Shown: in pieces, positions 11,501 through 25,800 of the stretch
How positions within the stretch are numbered: the first letter of the stretch is position 1
Layout: each line of letters begins with the position of its first letter
Assembly (NCBI RefSeq): GCF_000485595.1
Contig: NW_014577092.1
Location: 21,405 to 62,791 of the forward strand
DNA length: 41,387 nucleotides
DNA from: Priapulus caudatus
Taxonomy: Eukaryota > Priapulida > Priapulimorpha > Priapulimorphida > Priapulidae
Reading direction: 5' to 3'
Translations under genes and position numbers: made by a program
Notes under the pieces: generated by a model
What the model was told of the DNA's origin: nothing
What the model saw: only the letters and a program-made list of their open reading frames with translations
The model's database searches: none

Positions 11501-13821
11501 CATGCTATGTGTGTATGCGTGCGTGCGTGCGTGCGTGCGTGCATGTGTGTGTGCATGCACGCAGGCATGCACACTTGCGAGCGTATGGTTGTAAAACAAA
11601 CTGTACCATGGAACATATACAATGTTGCCTGATGAGCAGTGCTGCTACTTGTAGGCCTATAGCATTAATGTGGTTTCTCACCACTCATGGTCTGTGTGAT
11701 AAAAGTTACTGCATTTGAAAGAACAATAGTATATAAGATCCGGTAAATAGATAAAATAAGGGGGAAAACACATAAAATGCGATAAAAAAAATTCTGCTAG
11801 TAGGTGTCACTGGCATTTTATTTGCTTACAACGAATTATGAGAACATTTTAACACAGTAATTTTTGCAGTTCTTTTGGACATTTAACTCTCTGTCTGGAT
11901 TGTGATTATGTATATAAAAAAAGGGGGGATGAGACTAGTATATGGAATTGTATGTATATGGTGTTCTCGTGGTGGATTGTCACGGGATTGTCACACCATT
12001 GATGGTCGGTTCTCGCAATAGTATTATTTTCTTCTAATTTTAAATATAACAAAGAAATAGTTGTCGGTTGTTCAGGTGTCATGCAGTTTTGTAACCCTTG
12101 AAAATCATTGTTACCCTCAACCTCCAGTCTCTGCATGGTTATATTGATTTTCCTCAATCCACAAAACTCGTAGGAGTTTTGCATAATATCATTCTAGGAA
12201 CTGTAAATGCCTCGTGTCTCGGATGACTACGTAAAATGGTAGCTCTACCAGTGTAGCTATCTTTCCCTCACCATGCAATAATTGTATAACATATTCTAGG
12301 CAAAATTGATGCCTTAGTTATTGTGAGGGCGATATTGATTATTGTGGACAGAAAATCAATGTCTGGAAGTTGACTGTAGGCCTACATAGCATTGGTTTTC
12401 CAGGGCTGTAGTGGCCTCCCAAAATGTGCTACTGCAGAAAAATGTAGGATCACCCAGTGATAGGATAGCATAAGTGGCGGTTATGGTGTGTGCCGGCACA
12501 CACGGCAAATGCCGCAGTCGCGAAGCCCATGTGGGGGGTCTGGCCGTCTGGGGGCCCTCCCCCAGAAAATCTTTGAAATTTAGAGCCTGGAAATGGCATT
12601 TCCTGCATTTTCAGGCCATGTTGAAAGCAACCAATTCTGATCATTTTAAAAGGTCAATTTGTAAGTTTCAAAAAGGAATGTAGCTAAAGCTGATGTTTTG
12701 ACCAAAGTATCTAAAATATATGTTATGAGTATGATAACTAATAAAACATTGTTTACAAATTTGTATATACTATCAGTATCAGTACATAATTATGAAAAAT
12801 AAGCCTATTTTCAATCTGCATTTATACTTTCACTATGAACATCTGTATGTTTTGAAGTTTGAAATCACAATACCTTATATATATAGGCACATTGTCATAT
12901 TAAATACACATTCCAAATCTTAGAGCACTGATATAGCACCTCTAATTGATCAGTATTAATAGTAATACCAGACAGTCCAGCTGATAACAGTCAGATAACA
13001 GTCAGCTCCTTGGTTCCCCGCAAATTTTTTTGTGTCAAAATAGTGGCTGCCGTGGCTGCAACTACGGCCCTGTTTTCACATGCCACAAAATGGGTGGTAC
13101 CTGTTCCAATTAACACTGTACATTTGTTGGGGTCAAGAAAGTCATACGGTCAGGCAGTGTGTGCCCCCCCTTAAAAAAAAACGATTGGTTGCCCGAGCAA
13201 CCAGGCCATAATTGTTTTGTTACATGTGGAATCAGATGTAATTAAATTATTCCAGGCTATGAGAGTATGCTGGTGAAAGTGATCAATTGGATTTCTATTT
13301 ACTCACTTTATAGTTTACCCATAATTTATTAAGCATAACACAATGATCATTGAACCAATTAAGGGTTACCCAAAATATTAAATGAGCATCGTCCTTGACC
13401 TTTTTTCCTCATAATTACAATCCGGATAGATCGGCTGAAATCTGCAACATTTGGACGAACTATGGCCCTCGCCAAAGAAGCAATGAACTGACATTGACGG
13501 CAGTATAGTATTTTATGGCAAACATTACTGTGATATATGTTCTGCTGTAACATATAAATCAGGAGTAGATAATAGGGAGGAGTAATCCTATATAATCCTG
13601 TAATCCTATATAATCCTGTATAATCCCTATTATCTACTCCTGATATAAATTGTACTATGCTCGTCAGGTGTTTCATGTCTACGTACTCTTTTACTGTGTC
13701 CGTGCTAGGTGGCTGCACCACTTTGTGCATGGCAACATTGATTTTAAGCAAACAACATTGTGTTATATTTCATGGCACGTGTTGTGGTCTTTCACTGTGG
13801 TAATTATAGACTGTTTTTGCC

Positions 13822-13860
<39 letters not shown>

Positions 13861-16800
13861 AACCCTCCCTCCCTCCCTCCCTCTCTCTCCAATCTTTACG
13901 CCTTACGCAAATGTACGCACATATGCGAGTACTGCACGTACGAGCATATATACGCGCATGTCTCTGTGTAAGCTTGCTATACGTGGTTTATCCATTACAT
14001 TAATTCTCCGGTTTATGTTTAGCAATTTGCAGGAAACTAAAGTGCCATGCAGAGCCAGCCATTAAATATTAGATTTATATCACGTGATTTATATTGAGCT
14101 TTTCACATGCCTCGGTGCATCCCACAAACCATTTTATTAGCATTAGTAATGAGCAGCATGTATGTATACGCAGATTTTTAGCTGCACGTGTCTGCTAGGT
14201 TTTTGCTCGACGTGGGCGTTGTACCTCCTAGCTAGTATTTCGGTTTGTGGTCACACATAGATATGGCTCATAGGGTCTATGTCCCCCAGGGTACTGCCGG
14301 AACGTACCCGGTACGGCTCCGGTATACGCGGAACGCTACTGGGGGTACGGTCCGGTATACCGAACGTACCTGGTGCGCTATTGATCTGGTTAGGGTTAGG
14401 ATTCAGGGATAGGGTTAGGGTTAGGGACGTAGGCGTAGGCGACTCCGGTAGCAACTCGTTAGTGAGTAGGCGAGGTACCGTCCGGCATATTTAGATAGTA
14501 CGCAGGGTACGTTCCGGTGTACCGGACCGTACCCAGGGTACTTTCCGGCAGTACCCCGGGGGACATAGACCCTCTCAGCATAGATATGTATACCCAGGGC
14601 TGGGGATAATGACTTTACATGGGTGGATCTATAAATTAATTGCTGAAAAAATGAAGGAAATTGCATGCAGAAAATTAGGGGCAGTGGGCTGTTTTAAGAA
14701 GGATGATATGATAATTTAGTCTACTATTATTGTGAATTTACAGGTATTATACGTGGCACACTAATATTTATGCATGAGATTCTATACTGAATAATGTAAT
14801 AACCAGACCATGCAATCTCGTAATTGAGTAGTGTAACTGCTGTCATTTACATTACGAACTAATACAGTATACATCATGGCTTTTTATCTGTATCAAGAGC
14901 CTATTCGTATACATTTACATTATATATAAATGTTTATATAAAGTTCATTCCTTTGATTTTCACATGCAAACTGCAAAACGTAGATTAACACAATGAGTTA
15001 GTAGGCGCGTTCACACTGGCGTGAATTAGCGGGATGGCAAATCCCGGTTTTTGCATTGCGATCGAAATACGAGATTATTACAAGTGTGAGAAGCAATAAT
15101 CTCCACTAATCAATTGCGCGATCAGCATCGCGCGTCCAAATCGGCACTTTTGACTCGGATTATTTGGAATTAGCTGCGATTATTTGCGTGTGCCGGTATT
15201 CTTTCTATCCTCATCAATTCCAAGCGACGTGAGCAGTGAGCAAATCACCATGAGCATCATTCCGGCAGTGAGCATTGCGCAGTCGATTTAATAGAATTAT
15301 CCCGCTCGGCGATTAGCGACCGATATTTCGCCTGTGTGAAGCAACGACACAATTATCTGCGGTATTTCCATCGCGGTTTTTCTTGTGTGTGAGCACGCCT
15401 ACTAGTGTCATGTAAGCATCACTTTTTGAGGTTTCCCGTGTGGTAGGAGTGGATTGAATTTGTGTCCATGTGTTCACCCCCCCCCCTCTCAACCACTGGT
15501 AAACAGCAGATTTCGTAGTTCCTTTTCTTGTAGGGACGTCTATTCCTGATGTAGTGAGGTGCCTGACTCGAGGGAATTAACCCAGATCTTATTAGCTCAT
15601 CTGACATAGCGGATGCCAGCTTTGTAGATATTGGGGCATTGATTGTCGGCGTGCGTCGCGTGCGTCCGTCAACAGTTGGCATCAAATCTTAACGCTGCGA
15701 CGCGGCACGATATTGGGGCGTGGGGGGGGGGGGGTAATCCGAAACACGATTGGAATGCTCGAAGCTGGGCGGGATCAAAAGGTCAAGGTTCAAAGTCAAG
15801 AGGTGTAAATGAAGTGCGGAATACATTCCCTCCGTAATACTTAAGGGTATAGGCGCAGGAAATGCAGATTGCAGCACAAATCTAAACGGCTTCGACCGTA
15901 GGCTCGTGATAGTGGTGTATAGCAATCATGGTAGGAACAGCAATCACTGTCCTGAAATTTGGAGGTCAACAGGTCAACTGGGGCACTGGCAGATTTAGAC
16001 ATTTTCTGAGGACATGGTCTGACGGAGCGTTGAAAAACTTTTTTGTTTCACGCGTGACCTACCATTTTACTGGCTTTTATTGAAAGGACATGAAATTACT
16101 TTTTCCGGCTGACATGGCGAAGAGTAATGTGTTCGGATAATTTTGACCCTCAACGAGGAGGGTTAAACATGGATTTGTCTGACTGTAAGCAGGACTGAAC
16201 TGCTTTTGCTATTAGAGCCCCGTCGGCCGCCACCCTCCCTCGCCCTCCCTTCGTCCTTCCTTCACGCCCTCCGCCCCTAACCCGACACTGCTCGACGCAC
16301 CGCCTACCTGACGCTCGCGCATGATTTCATATCCTTGATAACATGTTAATATAGCGAAGTCATTAAAGTTACACAGCTGTATCTTTACTACTTTACTACC
16401 AGTAGGTATAGCCTATCATAGATTTTAGATCTGTATTAGTAGTATATCCTAGATATATATGCTCTGAGCGCGAACGCGGTGGCAGGAGGGCGGGCGCACT
16501 TGATTCGGTTGCCAGTGAGTTTATCAGAAGAATACCTGGCTACAGTACACGTGAGTTGAGCGCTGCCGCTCTGCGGCACTTGTTATTAAAAGTTCAAACA
16601 CTGAGACATAAAATGGCTGGAGTGCAAGTGTGCACAGCCTGCTTCCATCACTCAAGTTAGCCAGTCTGGGATTGGGAATTCGAGCCCTTGGCTTCCGGTC
16701 GGCATGCCCTCTGGCATCATGGGATGCAGGCTGTAATATCGTGAGTTAGCACATCGCCAAGGCCGAGACACAGTAATACAGTATATATAGAGATATATCA

Positions 16801-19800
16801 TTGTTAGCAAAAGATGGCTGTGTGCTGGGCAAGATATAATGTGTATATGGACTATGGATGTATGTTTCCATCTTTCTATTCATATTGTATAGGTATTAGG
16901 GGGTTCCAAGTGTCATTGAAAAGTAGAACCAATGTTTGAAATGAGTCCCAGTGGATTCGATGGCATATTTTCAGAGTTGGTGTCTCATACATAATGAAGT
17001 GAAACTTTAGAATATCTTCCATATTTGAATATACCATATTCCATATTTGGATATTCTATTTTTGGAATATCTTGGAATCTCAAAACACTAACTGGATATA
17101 GCATTAGTTATATTTGTAATATTTATCCAGCTGTGTGTATTGCATACAGAACAAGTCTATAGTAGTTTAGGACCAGACGAATGAATTGATAAAGTGGTTT
17201 GGCAGTGCGTGGCATGTCCCCCTAGCTAGCTGTGGGGACATTTATTGTGGGTATTTCATAATTATTCTTGTGCCAATAGAAAATCTCGTTTTGCTATGAT
17301 ATAACATATCATTACATAGAGATTTTGAATATTAGTGATGCCACCAAGCGTTGAATTTCGGCTGCAAATTTAATTCCCATAATCTTCATTAGTCCCCCTT
17401 CAAAGCTGCCCCTAATAACAATGTGTTTTTTGGAATAACCTTCCAGAGAAGTTCATCATACCTTATGAGTGTAAATAAATGCATTTTCAGAAATTTATTA
17501 TTTTTGTTGATATGTACGCAATACATTCAAAGTAAAAGGTGTGCTTGCTCTTTATAGGCCCTATAGGCAAAAATTAGTAAAGGGTCAGTGGTAGAATCTA
17601 CAATAATACCAGTAAATGTTAAATCAACAGTCATATCAGTGAACATTGCAAAGAATTCTGCAGATCTGAAAAAAACTGATGATAATTAAGTAAAAGCATC
17701 ACAATTGTGGTAACTGCTAGTCACAGTGTCATCTGTTTTATCTGCTGTGTAGTGTCGTCTGTTGTGTTAGCTGCCAGTTGCAGTGTCTTCAGCATGGTGT
17801 GCTAGCTGGCAGTTGTACTGCCCCTTGTTGTGCTACCCTCCAGTCGTAGTCACTGGCGACGAGATCACCTCTGCGCCCCACCACACTCATGCTACAGCAC
17901 ACACACATGTATACACTATATATATATATATATATATTTATATAACGTGTGTGTGTGCGTGCGTGCGTGCATGCGTGCGCTGTAGCATGAGCATGGAAGG
18001 AGCAGACTTGATCTCGCTGCCAGTGATCATAGTGCCCTCTGATGCACTACCTGGTAGTATCATGGTACTCTGTTGTGCTATGTGCTTGTTACAGTGTCAT
18101 CTGTTGTACTAGCTGGTGTCAGTGCATTCCGTTATGCAACTTGCCAGTTACGGTACCTTCTGGCTCATGATGCTGTTTCTAATAGACCGCTTCACTTGCA
18201 GATAATCTCAAGGAGGATGTCGCACACCTTACTAAAGGCCTGCACATGGTTAAGGTTCGAGGCGCAGGCAAACAGTACTCTCGTCATTTTGAGCTTACAC
18301 CTGATCTCATGGGAATCCGCCAATGTGACTCTAAGAAGTGGATTAAGCGAGGAAATTCCTATTGTAAGTATGAATGATAGATAGCTTGTGGTGTGACTAC
18401 CTTAATTAATAGAGTCATTGAGTATGTGCATATAGTGTTCAAAAGGGCATTTTTAGAAAGGATACTTGAAAATCTCTATATAAATCATCATGATGCTATT
18501 ATGATGCTCACCAAAATGAAACTATTCATATCTATCAAAATAATTACAAATCTGCCATGTGCTTTCAGAATGTATTTTCTCTTTGTTCATGCCATAGAAA
18601 GTAAAATCCGTTGTTATTATGGGCTTCATGGCTGATAGAATTAAGAAGCCGTTCGATAGAATATGCATCGTTGTCTATCTCGCATCTCAGTTGACCTCGC
18701 CGAAATCAAGGAGATCCGCTCAGGATGGAACACAGACGTGTTCCAGGCAGCGCAGAAGCGAGCCAGCTATCATGAGCCGCTGGAAGAAGCACACTGCTTT
18801 TCACTGGTGCTGGGAGAAAAACATGACACGCTGGACCTGATTGCGGACTCCGAGGAGGACCGCTCGTGCTGGCTAACAGTTCTCAACACGCTCGTCAAAC
18901 GACAGAAGTACTCAGCTCTGCGTCGACGTCACTTCAAGTATCCTTTGCCCATGTGCACTAGTACTACTGAATATTATTTACTGCTACGACTAGTACTACT
19001 GGACCCTCCACTGTTACTGCTGCCACGGTTGCCACCACCACCGCCAACACTTCTCCATCTATTCCTACTAATGACTCGCTACTAGTTAACACTGATGCGG
19101 GCAACAGAGGCTCTGTGGTTTTGGATATAAACAGGAAATTTTAGTTTTAATTTATCATTGTGTGTATAGACTTGAAACTGCCTTACATCTAAATAGTTGT
19201 AAATCTATTTCACGAGTCTCTCCATATTCCAGGTAGAAGAACATTACATGAGGGTTTTTTAAACTATGACCAGTACTGCTAGGTTTCTTGACAGTTGCAT
19301 TTAGATGGGTAAAGAATCATTTTCTAGCGTCGGATGCCAACAGAGACGGTGTTCTCAACTTTGAGGAGGTCATGAATGTGCTCGGTCAGATGAACATCAA
19401 CATGGATCGCCATCATGCGAAGAATATCTTCAATGTACAACATATTTTACCTTTCTTTAACAAGTTATTGTTAACTTATAGTTTACCATAACGTATTATT
19501 TTATTATATACTATAACAAGTTATAGTTTAACAAGTGTATAATAGACATTTATGGCCTTATGTCCCATCGGGGGACCAAGTAAGTAAAAATATACATTAT
19601 TAGGATTTTTATCTGAAATTCCCTCCATGCATTGGGTGTTGTGGTTTGTGTTTGATTATTGGTGGTTGGTTTCAGAAAGCCGATGTGAAGAAGCAAAAAA
19701 ACAAGAAAGAAGAGGATGCCCTAGATCCAGAAGAATTTGTTCGTTTCTATACATTGCTCCGGCATAGACCTGAAGTATGTATAAATGTTATATAATACGG

Positions 19801-22800
19801 TGATATGTTGCTTCTAGTAAGAATCTTTTCAATTTCAAAATGCAGATGAAACGCTTTTATATGTCTAATGAATCAAGTAGATTGAAATATGTCAGAGTGG
19901 CAACCAGCAGTGTCATCAAATTTAGACGAAGTGTGTTTGAGTTTAATTTGCACAAGTAAAGAAGTAGTCCCTGCATGATTACGATTTTGTGTTTACTGCA
20001 TGATTTACGACTGATAAGCAATGCAGTATGCACTGTTATGTTGCACTACATGTTTCTACCTGCTATCTAGAAGTAGCATTATTTGTATTATCGCCTACAT
20101 CTGTAATCTGCCCAGTGTTTATATAACTTCCTACATTCTTGTTTACTTGTTTACTTGTTTACGCATATATTAGCAAATTTGGAGCATCACTATCTACACG
20201 TACAGCATTGCTCTCAGCATATACATGAGAAATTGAGCACCACTGTTATCATATATTATTGACCTTAGTTTGGTAGGGAATTGCAAATTGTGGATACATG
20301 AATGAATGTGACAATGCTCAATACAGTATGCATATATTGGGAGTTCATTTATGCGACGGTGTCTATGTAATAAGGAATGAGAGAAGGAATTTTTTACTGT
20401 CCTTTAGATTGACAAGATCTTTCAAGAATTTACCAAAGATGACGATGATGATTTTATGGATCCAGAGGAATTACAGGAATTTCTTAAAAAGGCACAGAAG
20501 GTAGGGAAAATTAAGCACGGGCAGTCAAGTCAGGGCTTAAAAATAAATGAAACAGATGCAGAGAGATAGAATGAGAAGAGGAAGGAATTGAAGTGAATAG
20601 AAAACGAGATAAACATTGAGTAATCTCAGAATATAGAAAGAGCTTGAATGAAAAAGAGAGAAAAAGGAGGGAGAGGGGGGGAAGGGGGCCAAGGTAAATG
20701 GAAAGGCTGAAAAAAGAAGTAATGAGGGGAAAATGAAGGGTGATGTAGCATACAAAGCATATAATGATGTAGCAGCGAGAGCGAGGGACAGTCAGTAGAG
20801 AATGTAGAAAAATATGTGGTGTGAGTTCATGTACAAACGTTTTTGTCCAGGCCGATGTCAGTGTTGATGAATGCAGAGCTATGATACAGAAGTATGAACC
20901 ATTACAGGAAAACAAGGAGGTCGATGTCCTCTCCGGGGAAGGTATAACCTATCAGTTGCTAACCGACTGATCATTTTTTGCATCAGTCGATTTTTCCTGC
21001 TTTTATGTTTCATATCCTGTGATCATGCAACCACTGCGATGGCTTAATTAGTAGAGTGCTCGCCTCGCATGTGGAAGGTCGTGGGTTCGCATCCCGGCCG
21101 GGTCATACCAAAGACTTGAAAAATGGTACACACTGCTTCTCTGCTTAGTACTCAGCAAAACGAGATAGAGTGTGGAAACGGTGCCAAGAAGAGAGCCTTG
21201 TATGTGGCAGCACCCGCCAGTGAAAACTGTGAATCTTTTCATTTAAAAACATGGAAAAATTGTCGAGAGCTGACAGTAGAGGTTCTCTGAGGAGACCTAG
21301 AGTCAGAAGAGAATCTGTGAATCTGTGAATATCAAAGACAGAGAAGTCTTGTTAATACAAACATATCTTTTATAAGGAGTCGAGTCCTCTCTGTATATCA
21401 CGCCCACGTGAACAGATGTCTGCCATGTTCCTGGACCTTTTAATGGCCGCCCAGTGCATGTACAAAAACAATCAATATATGCGGCAGTTTGGCCACTTAA
21501 ATATAAAGAACAGTATAAACCAAAGTACATTACAGTGAAACATTTTCTGACATGAAGGAATAAGAAAATGTGCATTTACATGTTCACAACTGGTTACAAT
21601 AGAAAATTCTGCATGCCGTGGTATCTAATGGTTTATCTTTGCAGGGCTTCGTCAGCTGCTGCTTGGTGCAGAACAGGACATCTTCAATCTAAGGTGCAAT
21701 CAAATCTACCAGGACATGACCCGACCAATAACACACTACTTCATTGACTCGTCACATAACACGTGTGTATTATGTATATGTATATATTGCCTTTGTTTTA
21801 ACTTATTCATTTACCATTACATATTTAACATTAACTAAGAGGCTTTCTATATATATTATATAGTTATACATATGTACACATTTGAACATGTTAATATACT
21901 ACTATATATCACGAGTTAGATGTAGCAGATTAGTTAAACATGGTCACCACAGCATGAATGAGCAGAAGTTCACTTTAGCTTATTAGACTGCAACTACAGT
22001 TTAGATTCTTTATACTTATCATATAATTATTTAGTAATAAAAATATAGTAATAATAATTAATAATATAAATATAATTGTAATAATATTTAGGTGATGTGT
22101 TTTAATATATTTTATTAATAAAGCAGTTTCTTGCCTGATATAATGTCTGTTGTTCAATTGTATACTGTGACAATTTAAAACATGTTGCAGCTATTTAATG
22201 GAGGATCAGTTGCGAGGACCCAGTAGTATTGAGGCTTACAAGAGAGCACTTCAAAAAGGCTGCAGATGTGTAGAAAGTGGGTATCATTTAATTACAATAT
22301 TTTAAAATATTTAATTAAATCATTACTAGATTTATATTACACCGGTTGGATTCTGTTGGCATCTTTAAGACTAATTGAAAACTTGTGGGGTTATATATTA
22401 TTGTATTGTATTTGTTGTATATGTTATGCTATACTCTGATTGTAGTGGACCTTTGGGATGGGAATAATGGTGAACCTATAATATTCCATGGACACACTCT
22501 AACATCAAAGATATTGTTCAAGGATGCACTCACAGCCTGCATGGAGTATGCTTTCAAGACATCAGAGTGAGTGTTGAGCTTCACATAGAATATGACCGTG
22601 CACAGCAGGTTGGATAATGTTTATGATGTGGTGAAGCACATAAACAGAGTCAGTGTCATGTATATCATCAGTTTTATGGCATTTCAACTACTCACCCATT
22701 TACCTTAATGCCTTAAAGCACCATATAGTGGTCATAGGCACTTGCACTTGCACTTGCAGCCACAGTGCCCTGTAGTATATGATGTGTCTTCAACACAGCA

Positions 22801-25800
22801 CAGGTTTGTCTCTGCTGCATTAATTGGTGCATGTCATGCATTGGGGCCGTATGCCAGTTTTACGAACACACGTTAATACGAAATCTTTCACAGAGGAACA
22901 CTTTATTGCCTAACATGAAAGCAACATGGTAGCTGGTGGTGGAACACCAGAAACTGTGGATGCATAATACGGATGCAAAATGCAAGGATAAAACAAATAC
23001 ACACCTAACAACTCCTCAGTAACAAACCTTTCACCAAAACTCCAAAGGCGTAGAATCTAACACATGACAAAACCAATGTATGGAATATCTTACGTTTCTG
23101 TCTTCTAAGTGACTGGTCCCTCCAAATCGCCAACCAAGGTATATGGGGATATTCAGAGTTACAGAACACTGAACTTAGATTACTTCCTGTACAGTGTGGG
23201 TCAAGTGCATGTGCTTCTGATTTAGCTACCCAGTGATTCTGTCCATGGAGAACCACTGCTCTGTGGAGCAGCAGAAGATGGTTGCCTCCCACCTAAAAGA
23301 CATTCTTGGTAGCACTCTGTGGTACATCGACCTAGATGACACTGTCACAGAAATGCCTTCCCCGGAAAAGCTCAGGGGCAAGATTGTGGTAAAGGTAGGA
23401 GAGATTGTAATTCTTCAAAGATCACCAACCTCAATATCTGTATACGGTTACCATATAGAATTACAGGACCATCCTCTAGCTTGCATAGTAAGCAGAATAT
23501 ACTTCTTGTAACAGCCTGAACTGTCATTTCCCCTCCTGATCTTTGTGGGCCACTTGTTTCTCCATGGCCTGCATCTAGAGCTCATGTTACTGCAGGGAAA
23601 GCGGCTACCACCCCCATATCCTGATCCTAACGTTGTGGATGAGGATGAAGTTAGTGACGAGGACGAGGCAGCTGAGATTGTGGATGAGATAATCACAAAA
23701 GAGCTCACGAAGAAGGTAGGAAAGGTAGGGATGTATATTATGGGGCTGTGTAAGTTTTGCTTGGCTGTTCTTTATAAAAGTGTATGAGGCTAAAGTTGGC
23801 CGAATTATTGCCTCACTCATGTGTTACATTGTGTTTACAATGTGTTTCTGTGATATATTTATGTAAATGTAGAGATGATACAATTTCACATTATTTTCTG
23901 CTTCCAGACAGGCAAGAAGGTAAAGTTAGCAAAGGAGTTGTCTGATCGAGTGTTACTAAAGAGTGTGCATTTCAGCAACTTCGAACTGGCTAAGGCAAAA
24001 TGTAAGTTCGTATATTATAACTGAGTCAATGTATTTGCATTCTGAAGCTAGGATAATGTGATAGCATTGAATGTTCTTAGTGTTAATGAAAAGACAAACA
24101 AGCTAAGTAATTCATAAATGTTCTGATGACAGGCAAATGTTATGAAATGTCATCGTTTGTGGAGAAGAAAGCAGAGAAGCTGATCAGCACAGAGCCCGCA
24201 TCATATGTTGAACACAACAAGTTGTTCCTGAGCCGTATCTACCCAAATGGCCTGCGCACTGATTCCAGCAACTACAGCCCTATTGATATGTGGAATGTTG
24301 GCTGTCAGATTGGTAATGTGATCTATGAACATATCATATCAGACGTCTACTCCATACTCAGTAAAATGTACATTTTTACACAAAAGTGCATGTATAATTA
24401 TAGCAACAGTTACCAAATTAACTTACACACATGTTCACTAGAATATGGAAATGCCGTAGAGGAATGTGTGAAAAGCATCTAAGATGCTAGTGATGTTTTA
24501 GAAGATTGTTTAATAGAGTGAAAACTACAGGAGTCGTGCAATAAAAGGCATCAGGCAGACACCCTTTACATATACAGGGCACAAAAACATTTCCGTTGCA
24601 GTTGCGTTGAACTATCAGACAGCAGGGAAGCAGATGCAGCTGTACAAGGGAAAATTCCAGGATAATGGCAAATGTGGCTACCTTCTAAAGCCAGCTGCAC
24701 TGCAAGATGCTCGGTCTACATTTAACCCAAACAAACCGGAGACCTATGGTTGCAAACCTAAACTTCTGACTATCAAAGTGAGTAGCATATTGCCACAAGT
24801 TCCCAAAGTCAGGGAATGTTGCTATTTGATTATGAAATTCACCAGTAAACGTTTTCATTTCAGATTCGTTTCAGATCCAGTTTCAGGTTGTGGTGAGGAT
24901 ATTTTTTTATGGACATGTCAATAGGTAGCAGCTAGCATGCAACTTTACATAGAAAACCTCTGAGTTGGGGGGGACTCAGGAGGGGGCATGGGTACTGCAG
25001 AGATGCCAACCACTACGATTTATCCGTATTTTATACAAATTTCTATTCCTTTGCACCACTACGACCAGTTTGTATCAAACTACGAATTTCACTGTGATCG
25101 GGAAAAAAAAAATTATTTTTGGTTTGTCAGTCTATAATACGCAGGGGAAAAAATACACGGGGGCGGCAGGCAATTTCGCCTTCGAAATGCCAAAAAGAGC
25201 CCCCGAAAACATGATATCGGGGGGGGGGGGCCACCCCAAAAGAAAAAGTCGCCCTGGAAATCGATTGTCCAGGTCGGTCCCGCGCCTTGCTGCTCTCGCT
25301 CGGCGTTGCTGCGCTGCGATGCCTAGGCCTCTGCCGCTAGCGGCAGCTAGTTCCACGGCGCGGTAGAATTCATGGTACGGTGTGACTGTCAAGTGTTTAC
25401 CATTTAAGCATGCATGTGTGTACTGTACTGTATTGCATTCAATCAAGCGCGCGCCGCCGCCCGCGCGTATATACGTGTGTGCCTGTGCGCGTGCTTGCGT
25501 GTGTGCCTGCGCGCAAGCGTGTGTGCGTGCTGGTGTGCCTGCGGGCGTGCTTGCGTGTGTGCCTGCACGCGTGCGTGCGTGCGTGCGTGCGTGCGTGCCT
25601 GTGTGTGCCGGTGTGCCGGTGTGCCTGCGCGCGTGCATGTGTGCGCGTGCGTGCATGTGAGCGGGTGTGCCTGCGGGCGTGCCTACGTAGACCCATAGGA
25701 CCAACGACCCATAGGATTATAGAACAGTAATCCATGGAAAATCCTAATGAAATTCACACGTATATTTTTCCCTGCCGGCACACTCGTGTGTCATTCCCGA

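Noticed and set aside
11090-11594. Two near-identical ORFs on opposite strands (about 100 and 137 aa)
   Set aside because: They are mirror images created by the 358-bp palindrome, not independent genes.
18939-19085. Continuation of the PH exon ORF beyond 18937
   Set aside because: The sequence after the donor becomes low-complexity Leu/Pro and the homology to PLC-delta resumes only at 19305.
21031-21110. A functional tRNA gene
   Set aside because: Boxes A and B are present, but the acceptor stem does not pair and the sequence continues into a SINE body.
25132-25735. Long overlapping ORFs on both strands rich in Cys, Arg, His and Thr
   Set aside because: They lie over the GTGC/GTGTGC microsatellite block and are open in several frames at once because of the repeat.
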